Source of the DNA: an uncultured bacterium
Lineage (GTDB): Bacteria > Elusimicrobiota > Elusimicrobia > Elusimicrobiales > Elusimicrobiaceae
Reading direction: 5' to 3'
Assembly (NCBI GenBank): GCA_949294095.1
Contig: CASFFZ010000008.1
Span: forward strand, 1-45,590
Length of the DNA stretch: 45,590 nt
In this document: positions 39,629-45,590 of the stretch, in pieces
Numbering within the stretch: the stretch's first letter is position 1
Layout of the letters: each line of letters opens with the position of its first letter
The notes under the pieces: generated by a model
The model's input: the letters and a program-made list of their open reading frames with translations, nothing else
The model's database searches: none
What the model was told of the DNA's origin: nothing
Position numbers and translations under genes: made by a program

Positions 39629-41941
39629 TTAATGCTGGGCCGGTGCTGCCGGCGGGGCAGGCGGCGCCTTGTGGGCCAAGGCCTCCTGCAGGCGCTGTAC
39701 GGCCAGTTTGTCCGGTTCGCCGTTTGCATCCAGCGGAACCGCATTCTTTAAGAAAATATCCTTATCCACCGGTTGGCCTTTGGCGGCGAAATCGTCAAAG
39801 AACGTAGGCAACTGCCCCGTGGGCGCAAACACGCCTTGCACTTTTCCGTTTTCGTCCACCCCGGTCTGTACGTAGCGGAACAAATCCGTAGATTGAATTT
39901 CGCCGTCTTTTTGACCGTGCATTTCGGTAATGTAAGTTACCTTTCTGGAACCATCCGAAAAACGCGACAGCTGCACAATCATGTTGACCGCCGAGGAAAT
40001 CATCTCGCGGATTACATACACCGGCAAATCCACCCCGGTCTGCATGCACATGGCCTCCAAGCGGGACAGCCCGTCCCGCGGCGTGTTGGCGTGAATGGTG
40101 GTCAAAGAGCCTTCGTGCCCCGTGTTCATGGCCTGCAACATGTCCAACGCTTCGCCGCCGCGGCATTCCCCGACGACAATGCGATCCGGACGCATACGCA
40201 AGCAGTTCTTTACCAAATCTTGAATCGTTACCGCCCCTTTGCCTTCTACGTTTGGCGGACGGCTTTCCAGCGATACCCAGTGCGGCTGCTGCAAGCGCAA
40301 TTCCGCGGTATCTTCTACAGTAATGATACGTTCATCATCGGCAATATAGCCGGAAATCGCATTTAAGAAGGTTGTTTTACCGGTACCCGTACCGCCGCAG
40401 ACAATAATGTTTTTGCGGATACGGACACATTTCTCAATAAACGCCATGCACTCCGGGCTAATGGTGCCAAAACGATAGTAATCTTCCGGGCCGAACGGCT
40501 TCTGCGAGAAACGGCGAATGGTCAGCGTCGGGCCGGATACAGCCAGCGGCGCAATAATGGCGTTTACACGGGAACCGTCTTTCAAACGCGCGTCCACCAG
40601 CGGGACAGATTCGTCGATACGGCGGCCCAGCGGCGCCACAATACGCTTGATGACCTGCACCACTTGGTCGTTATTGCGGAATTTGTATTTAGTTAAAGTC
40701 AACTTACCTTTTTGTTCAATAAAAATTTTATCAAAGGCGTTGACCATGATTTCGGTGACGGCCGGGTCGCGCATTAAGACTTCCAACGGCCCCAACCCTA
40801 AAATTTCATCCAATAATTCCGAAGAAAAACGCGTGCGCTGATCGCGCGAAAACTGCAAATTGGGCTGTTTTTGCAAAATATCATCCACAATCGCGGCCAC
40901 GCGCTTGCGGGTTTGTTCGCTGGCGGAGCTTTCGTCGCTTACCACGATGTGCTCAATTTCCAGCGTATGCACCACTTCTTTGTGAATCTTTTGCTTCAAA
41001 TCATCCCAAAACGACAGTTTCGTTTTGCCGGCTTCATCTTCCGCCGCCACGTGGTCTACCACGCTGGTGGTTTTGCCGTCGTCAAACAGGATAGGGCTCC
41101 AAATTTCTTTGGCGGCTTGGGTAAATTCTTCGTCCGATACGGACGCCACCCAGTCTTTCGGCGCCGTTTTTAAATCGCGTATTTTGGCCAACACCAACCG
41201 CAAGCCTTTTACCCATTCCGACTGCGGGTTCGTGATAATTTCCACTTCTTTGCGGTTGGAAGTGGCCATCACGTCTTCGTCCCACGGCAGGAACACGTCA
41301 ATCTCGCGTCCTAAAGACGAATAAAAGCGTTCCACTTCTTCGTAAGGAATGGAGCCGGGCGTGTCATAGGCGTTGCAAATAATGCTCACGCGATCCATCG
41401 GATAGCGCTGTTCTTTGTAATCGTTAAAAAGCTGCACCGTAGAATTTAAATGGGTGCGCGTTGCCTGGCAAACCCAAAAAATTTTATCGGCAATGTCAAA
41501 CGCAAACGCCTGCATGGGAAAGCTGGAATCCACATCCAGAAAAATGTCAAACGTTTGGGACAAGCGCGACAAAATAGGAATCAAAATTTTAGGACTGATG
41601 GAAGCCACTTGCGCCCGCGTATTGCCAAGCGGCAGCACGCCCACGCCCCACTGAGACATGGAAATTTTCCCGCGCAACAGCCCCCCCACTACAGCAATAG
41701 AAGTGTTGCCCAGCGTTTTTAAAATATCCGACACGCTGACCGGCTTTTTGATATCCAAATAAAAGCTGTGCTCTTGGCGCGCCAACGGATCCAGCGGCAC
41801 AATCAGCACCGGCCGTTTTTGAATGCCCGCCCAGCCCAAAGCCAAGTTCAGCACCAATGTCGTCTTTCCGGCGCCTTCCTTCGGCCCGGAAAACGCAATA
41901 ATTTTTGCTTCGGATTTCGGATTTGCGTTTTCTTCTGCCAT
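39629..41941 (-). CDS. TadZ-TadA fusion: MinD-like domain joined to the pilus assembly ATPase
   Basis: This 770-residue protein fuses two Tad parts. The N-terminal 260 residues are a CpaE/TadZ-like ATPase with deviant Walker A KEGAGKT (21-27) and a FDIFLDVD motif near 131. The C-terminal part (from about 320) is a TadA/CpaF secretion ATPase with [13 protein letters not shown], Walker [10 protein letters not shown] (516-524), Walker [13 protein letters not shown] and the [12 protein letters not shown] box (607-618). A Pro/Ala tail follows. TadZ normally places the machine at a pole and is a separate protein. ATG 41941 is preferred to GTG 41947, which overlaps the secretin stop. All ATPase residues look intact. 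Confidence 0.9.
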   Translation of the reverse strand: MAEENANPKSEAKIIAFSGPKEGAGKTTLVLNLALGWAGIQKRPVLIVPLDPLARQEHSFYLDIKKPVSVSDILKTLGNTSIAVVGGLLRGKISMSQWGVGVLPLGNTRAQVASISPKILIPILSRLSQTFDIFLDVDSSFPMQAFAFDIADKIFWVCQATRTHLNSTVQLFNDYKEQRYPMDRVSIICNAYDTPGSIPYEEVERFYSSLGREIDVFLPWDEDVMATSNRKEVEIITNPQSEWVKGLRLVLAKIRDLKTAPKDWVASVSDEEFTQAAKEIWSPILFDDGKTTSVVDHVAAEDEAGKTKLSFWDDLKQKIHKEVVHTLEIEHIVVSDESSASEQTRKRVAAIVDDILQKQPNLQFSRDQRTRFSSELLDEILGLGPLEVLMRDPAVTEIMVNAFDKIFIEQKGKLTLTKYKFRNNDQVVQVIKRIVAPLGRRIDESVPLVDARLKDGSRVNAIIAPLAVSGPTLTIRRFSQKPFGPEDYYRFGTISPECMAFIEKCVRIRKNIIVCGGTGTGKTTFLNAISGYIADDERIITVEDTAELRLQQPHWVSLESRPPNVEGKGAVTIQDLVKNCLRMRPDRIVVGECRGGEALDMLQAMNTGHEGSLTTIHANTPRDGLSRLEAMCMQTGVDLPVYVIREMISSAVNMIVQLSRFSDGSRKVTYITEMHGQKDGEIQSTDLFRYVQTGVDENGKVQGVFAPTGQLPTFFDDFAAKGQPVDKDIFLKNAVPLDANGEPDKLAVQRLQEALAHKAPPAPPAAPAQH

Positions 41942-41946
41942 AGCCA

Positions 41947-42693
41947 CTATTCCACAATTTCAACGGTAATAAATAAGAATAAGGAACGTTGTTCTTCCGT
42001 AACGTCTTTGTTTTTAAACAAAAGGCCGATCAGCGGAATGCGCCCCAGAAACGGCACCCGGTCTTCAGATACGTTGCGGGAGCTGTTCTTTAAGCCGCCG
42101 ATTACCAACGTTTCGCCGCTGTTAAGCTCCACATGGGTTTCCACATCGCGGTTCGTAAACGAAGGCGCCGTGGCCGTACCGATTACCACCGTTCTGGAAT
42201 AGTCCACCGTGGAAACGGACAACTGAACCTGCAAATCAATAATGTTGTTGCGTTCCGGAATAATGGTAGGAAGCACGTTAAGCAAAATGCCGTATTCTTC
42301 CAATTGGGAACCTACCCCTTGGTTATTAACAATCGGTATTGGCACCTTACCGCCGACGGTAATTTTGGCGCTGTTGCCCGAAGAGGTAACGATTTTAGGG
42401 TTGGAAAGCACTTGAGCGCGGCCTTCCGTTTCCATCAAACGAAGGCGGGTCGTAACGGCTGTTTTGCGTTCAAATTCCCCCAAGGACAAAATGCCGGGAA
42501 TGGTGGCTTCTTCAAAGTCAAACAACTGGTTCCACGAAAACCCCTTTACGCTTTGCATGGTTCCGCTGATTTCCACCACATCGGCGCTGACAGCCACCAG
42601 CCGCGTTTTTTTGGCAAACGCACTAGAAGGCAGCAGCACACTAAGAAGTAATACCGCGAGAGATATTTTTGTTATAAATTTTTTATTCGTCAT
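41947..42693 (-). CDS. Short secretin (RcpA/CpaC-like) of the Tad system
   Basis: This 248-residue protein has a signal peptide (about 1-27) and then almost only the secretin pore domain. Marks are TRLRLMETEGRAQVLSNPKI, GGKVPIPIV, the LEEYGILLNVLPTI stretch, HVELNSGETLVIGGL and VPFLGRIPLIGLLF. Secretins form the outer-membrane channel for the pilus. RcpA/CpaC proteins are usually more than 400 residues, with N-domains that are missing here. Either this is a minimal channel or another protein supplies the periplasmic ring. Its stop overlaps the GTG upstream of the fusion ATPase gene. Confidence 0.88.
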   Translation of the reverse strand: MTNKKFITKISLAVLLLSVLLPSSAFAKKTRLVAVSADVVEISGTMQSVKGFSWNQLFDFEEATIPGILSLGEFERKTAVTTRLRLMETEGRAQVLSNPKIVTSSGNSAKITVGGKVPIPIVNNQGVGSQLEEYGILLNVLPTIIPERNNIIDLQVQLSVSTVDYSRTVVIGTATAPSFTNRDVETHVELNSGETLVIGGLKNSSRNVSEDRVPFLGRIPLIGLLFKNKDVTEEQRSLFLFITVEIVE

Positions 42694-42708
42694 ATTTGTC
42701 CTGTGTAA

Positions 42709-43461
42709 TTATTGGAATAATTTCTCAAAGGTCGCGATTTCCATTAAGTAGTTGGTTACGTCGCCGTGAGAACGCAAGATGACGGAAATATCGCCTTCGG
42801 CCTGCGCCAACGCCAAATACTGCGCATCCCGCGGAGAGAGCGCCAAAGACAAGGCGGAACTGTCCGAATAAGCGGCGGCATCTTCTTCTCTATTTTGCAT
42901 TGCACTGGCTGCTTTGGCATCCAGCCCTTGGCCCAAGTCCGACCCGACGCCCAACACTTTTACGTTCTGCAACAACGTTACCGTTACTTTCTGGCGGGTA
43001 CCGCTTTTCATAACGGCTTCAAACGTCAAGAGGATGTCTACGTTGTCATCCGGTTTAATCATGGTAGCCATCGCAATCGGCACATTGATTACAAACCCTC
43101 TCATCTGCACCGGAATTTTGCTTGATAAGCCCGCCTCGGGAGACAGCGAGGTAATGGCATATTTGGAAATTTGATTGCCTTTGGGAATCTGAATGCGCGC
43201 CACGGCATTTTCAATGGCCTTAAAGTCCGCATCCGTCGTATACGTGAAGGCGTCCTTCTGCAAATACGCGGCCGGCACCGGCACCGGTTTAATAAAATCG
43301 CGTTTGATAACTTCGCGTTCTTTAATATCACGCACCGGCACAAACACCTGCTTGATGTTTTTGGAAGCGTTCAGCTTCTTTTCCGCACTGCTGACGATCA
43401 TCGCGTATACAATGGCTGCCAAAATGGCCACCACCAACGGAAGAAAGATTCCTTTTTTCAT
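42709..43461 (-). CDS. cpaB: Flp pilus assembly protein CpaB/RcpC
   Basis: This 250-residue protein has an N-terminal membrane anchor (about 5-24). A SAF-like domain follows (VFVPVRDIKEREVIKRDF, then IPKGNQISKYAI), then an RcpC/CpaB domain with PDDNVDILLTFE and a final VILRSHGDV. CpaB links the inner-membrane machine to the secretin and may contact peptidoglycan. The length is normal for the family. A GGAG site precedes ATG 43461. It lies between the TadE-like gene and the secretin, in the usual order. Confidence 0.92.
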   Translation of the reverse strand: MKKGIFLPLVVAILAAIVYAMIVSSAEKKLNASKNIKQVFVPVRDIKEREVIKRDFIKPVPVPAAYLQKDAFTYTTDADFKAIENAVARIQIPKGNQISKYAITSLSPEAGLSSKIPVQMRGFVINVPIAMATMIKPDDNVDILLTFEAVMKSGTRQKVTVTLLQNVKVLGVGSDLGQGLDAKAASAMQNREEDAAAYSDSSALSLALSPRDAQYLALAQAEGDISVILRSHGDVTNYLMEIATFEKLFQ

Positions 43462-43503
43462 TTCGTCTCCTTAACAACAGCTTTTAAATTTAAGAACTCA
43501 AAT

Positions 43504-43992
43504 CTATTGCGTATCGGAACTCAAATACGCTTTTTCAATCGGCATCCGGGCAACGGCCTGAATGCGGCGCACGCCTTCGCGGCGGGGTTCGCTGGCCAGC
43601 ACATAACTGGTGCCCGGGAACATCAACCGTACGGGATACGTAACCGTTACAATTACGTCCTCGTGGCGGTGTCTTCTGTACATCGGGTCGGTTCCGGTGG
43701 TTTCCACTTTTACATTTACCCCGATACCGGCCGCTTTCGTGCCAAACACTTTCTGCTTGGCTTGGTTAATCTTTTGCGTAATAACGGTTCTGTCCGGCCG
43801 GCCGCTGGGTTTCTTAACGGCTACCAGCGAGCCGATACGGGCAAATTCATAGGAAGCGTGGTTGGCAATGATCGTGTGGTATGCAATATTACCGTATTCA
43901 AGGACGAAAAACACCATCAGCATAAATACCGGCAAAATAAACATCAACTCCGCAGTTACCTGCCCGCCACACTTCCTAAGAATTTTGTTCAT
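43504..43992 (-). CDS. TadE-like minor pseudopilin
   Basis: This 162-residue protein has a short basic start, the GGQVTAELMFILPVFMLMVF signature with the pseudopilin Glu, one hydrophobic helix and a soluble domain of about 125 residues. TadE-type proteins are processed like pilins and help pilus assembly. It lies between the Flp-type pilins and cpaB with short gaps. It seems to be the partner of the upstream pilins, while the protein at 27585-28130 serves the downstream set. Confidence 0.8.
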   Translation of the reverse strand: MNKILRKCGGQVTAELMFILPVFMLMVFFVLEYGNIAYHTIIANHASYEFARIGSLVAVKKPSGRPDRTVITQKINQAKQKVFGTKAAGIGVNVKVETTGTDPMYRRHRHEDVIVTVTYPVRLMFPGTSYVLASEPRREGVRRIQAVARMPIEKAYLSSDTQ

Positions 43993-44004
43993 ACTTCCTC
44001 AAAA

Positions 44005-44226
44005 TTACATATCGTTCATGCCGCCGGTAATTTTGGCTTTGACTTGGTCAAACAAAGTCGGCATATATTTTTTGATCAACATCCCGGCTGCACCGGCCAC
44101 GCCCACGACCACTACCAGCATCAATACGTATTCGATCGTGTTCTGGCCTTCTTTTTTCTTCAGGCAGCCCAAAGCTTGCGCTTTCAAGGCTTCCATTCTG
44201 TTTTGCAAAGCAACGATAAACTTCAT
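44005..44226 (-). CDS. Flp-type pilin (second of the upstream pair)
   Basis: This 73-residue Flp-like pilin has a basic leader of 27 residues, a cleavage-like EG-QNTIEYVLML with Glu and Tyr at five and six, and a long hydrophobic helix. A C-terminal part of about 25 residues follows. AGGAGG lies eight bases before ATG 44226. It is probably the main shaft subunit, since it has the best ribosome site among the pilin genes, but this is inference. Confidence 0.88.
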   Translation of the reverse strand: MKFIVALQNRMEALKAQALGCLKKKEGQNTIEYVLMLVVVVGVAGAAGMLIKKYMPTLFDQVKAKITGGMNDM

Positions 44227-44253
44227 GTGAGGATCCTCCTGATTTTTTTAAAA

Positions 44254-44442
44254 CTATCTGCTTGCGTCATACTCCATCAAAATCACTTTGGCCCCTTCTT
44301 CAAACTGTTCCGGAACCATATACGAATACAGCACATAGAAAGAAATAATTGCCGTAAACAATCCGGCCGCCGTTATAATATATTCTACCGCGGTTTGCCC
44401 TTTTTTGTTTAAGAATTTTTTCTTTCCGGCTCCATTCTTCAT
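44254..44442 (-). CDS. Flp-type pilin (first of the upstream pair)
   Basis: This 62-residue protein has a basic lead, the Flp motif KG-QTAVEYIITAAGL and a hydrophobic helix, ending in an acidic tail. Cleavage after G15 would leave Q as the new N-terminus. It starts three bases after the stop of the PorV-like gene. With the 73-residue protein it forms a pilin pair; one may be a minor subunit. Confidence 0.82.
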   Translation of the reverse strand: MKNGAGKKKFLNKKGQTAVEYIITAAGLFTAIISFYVLYSYMVPEQFEEGAKVILMEYDASR

Positions 44443-44445
44443 ACA

Positions 44446-45414
44446 TTAAAATTCAATTGCCAAGGCAATTTGCTGGGAAGTGCCCAACGCCCCAAAGGGT
44501 GTAACGGCATAGTCAATAGACGCGCCGTACCCGAACAATTCCGAGCTGTAAATGCCAAACCCAAACGAAACTTTAGACGTTTCCGCCAAGCCCAAATCGC
44601 CTACCCAAGAATCTTGCTCGTTGATACCCGTATTCTCGCGGGTATAATAACCCACGCGCAAATCAAAGCGGGCCACCTGAAGCAGGTCTTCCGGTATATG
44701 GATTTCAAGCCCCACCCCGTAGCGGGCTTTATCATCGCGGTATTTCATGTATTCACCCGAAATAGTAAAGTAGCGGGTATTTAAGTCCGCGCCCAAGCGT
44801 AAGCCGCGGGGCATTTCTTCCTTATCGCCAATGTTTACCAACGCGCCGCCTAACCCCAACCAATTGACCAGGCGCAGCTTTGCCCCTACGTCAAAACCTA
44901 CGTTGTTATAATGGTCGGAATCCAACTTTTCGCTGATATACTTGGCCGTACCGCCGATTTGGAGTTTCTGGTCAAAGAAACCGCGGGCGATAGACAAACT
45001 GCCCACAAAGTTTTGCACCGGCGTTCCCACTTCCGGATTCGGTGCCCCCGTATCGTCGCGGAAATCAAACCCGTCCATATCCATATAGTTGACGGTTACC
45101 CCGATGATTGTTTTGCCGATGGGCTGCAAATAAGCCAATGTGCGGGCCTTATAGCCTTGCAGATAATCCAAATAGGAAAATTGGAGTTCCCGCGTGGTGG
45201 CCGAAGCCGCACCGGCCGGGTTCCAAAACAAGGCCTCCGGGCCGTCTGCAATAGACACATATGCATTTCCCAAGGCTTGGGCTCGGGGAGAGCCGGCGTC
45301 AATCTTTAAAAACGCGCTTGCGCTGGTACCAGCGTCCGAATCAATGGCCGACGCATTCACGCTCACAAGACCGACTGTCAAACAAGCTATTAAAACTTTT
45401 AATCGTATATTCAT
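44446..45414 (-). CDS. PorV/PorQ-family outer-membrane beta-barrel protein
   Basis: This 322-residue protein has a signal peptide (about 1-23) and the PorV/UPF0164 start AFLKIDAGSPRAQALGNAYV, followed by ADGPEALFWNPAGAA. Many alternating hydrophobic strands follow, as in a FadL-like barrel. PorV acts in type IX secretion in Bacteroidetes; relatives occur widely in other phyla. It is the first gene of the Tad operon here, three bases ahead of a pilin gene. A role in export or outer-membrane anchoring linked to the pilus is inference. No good ribosome site is visible. Confidence 0.82.
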   Translation of the reverse strand: MNIRLKVLIACLTVGLVSVNASAIDSDAGTSASAFLKIDAGSPRAQALGNAYVSIADGPEALFWNPAGAASATTRELQFSYLDYLQGYKARTLAYLQPIGKTIIGVTVNYMDMDGFDFRDDTGAPNPEVGTPVQNFVGSLSIARGFFDQKLQIGGTAKYISEKLDSDHYNNVGFDVGAKLRLVNWLGLGGALVNIGDKEEMPRGLRLGADLNTRYFTISGEYMKYRDDKARYGVGLEIHIPEDLLQVARFDLRVGYYTRENTGINEQDSWVGDLGLAETSKVSFGFGIYSSELFGYGASIDYAVTPFGALGTSQQIALAIEF

Positions 45415-45494
45415 AAATTAGTTTCTTTTCCCGGATATTCCGGCCTTCCTGTTAAATTCCGGCCCATAGGCCCTTCCTGGTACAGCTTTTCGAA

Positions 45495-45510
45495 GGGGGA
45501 TTTATCCCCC
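45495..45510 (-). other. Short GC hairpin between two genes
   Basis: GGGGGA (45495-45500) and TCCCCC (45505-45510) pair around a 4-nt loop, 7 bp past the stop of the partial gene at the window edge. No T-tract follows on the minus strand, so it may be a weak terminator or processing site. Confidence 0.35.
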
Positions 45511-45517
45511 CTCGCTC

Positions 45518-45590
45518 TTACGGCACCAAAATCTTTACTACCTTCTGGCAATGCTCCCGCCCGTTCTGCGCTTTGAAGTCTACCAATCCA
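45518..45590 (-). CDS. C-terminal end of a gene cut by the window edge
   Basis: An open minus-strand frame enters from the right edge and ends at TAA 45520-45518. The visible end has 23 residues and reads VDFKAQNGREHCQKVVKILV plus a final Pro. The alternating pattern and the KVVKILVP ending resemble the last strand of an immunoglobulin-like C-terminal domain, as seen in secreted surface proteins, but 23 residues are too few to assign it. Confidence 0.5.
   Translation of the reverse strand, partial: GLVDFKAQNGREHCQKVVKILVP

Noticed and set aside
43171..44412. A 413-codon plus-strand open frame
   Set aside because: It runs antisense across four recognised genes (CpaB, TadE-like and two Flp-type pilins), and its His/Phe/Arg-rich translation has no protein-like pattern.

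Overview
The window looks like a chromosome segment of a Gram-negative bacterium with moderate GC. Elusimicrobiota (a gut lineage) is my best guess. I infer it from the layout of the Tad pilus genes, a PorV-type outer-membrane protein, and large alanine/serine-rich envelope proteins I cannot assign. No rRNA or tRNA is visible to anchor the taxonomy. Almost every gene lies on the minus strand, so the window reads right to left.

Region 1 (about 500-11,270) is a phage head cassette. In transcription order it holds small terminase, large terminase, three paralogous secreted ChaN/Tiki-like proteins, portal, a possible tiny gene, a Bbp19-like protein, scaffold, major capsid and a Bbp16-like capsid cement protein. 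A divergent 59-residue membrane protein lies between the ChaN genes and the portal. No tail, lysis, integrase or replication genes are visible inside the window. The cassette has a near-consensus promoter at its right end, followed at once by an intrinsic terminator. Another strong promoter lies upstream of the portal.

Region 2 (11,300-16,600) is ordinary chromosome: a MATE transporter, a cold-shock protein, glutamate formimidoyltransferase (the only large plus-strand gene), RsmA/KsgA and a TPR lipoprotein-like or secreted protein.

Region 3 (16,640-27,570) is a run of six genes I do not recognise. Their products are membrane-anchored: a 1278-residue and a 507-residue cysteine-rich protein, two paralogous multi-pass proteins, a 94-residue coiled-coil protein and a 564-residue low-complexity protein. 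A strong promoter at 27,541-27,569 starts the run and a second promoter precedes the largest gene. This is the best candidate for an undescribed system.

Region 4 (27,585-45,414) is a Tad (tight adherence) pilus locus: PorV-like protein, two Flp-type pilins, TadE-like, CpaB, a short secretin, a TadZ-TadA fusion, TadB with an extra ectodomain, TadC, a TPR protein, a HAMP sensor-like protein, a small membrane protein and a DsbA-like thiol protein. After a terminator come a histidine kinase, a receiver-kinase hybrid and a NarL-type regulator, and then a third Flp-type pilin and two TadE/TadG-like proteins. The regulators probably control pilus expression, and possibly region 3, which lies directly downstream. 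No prepilin peptidase gene is present in the window. The right edge cuts the C-terminal end of another minus-strand gene.
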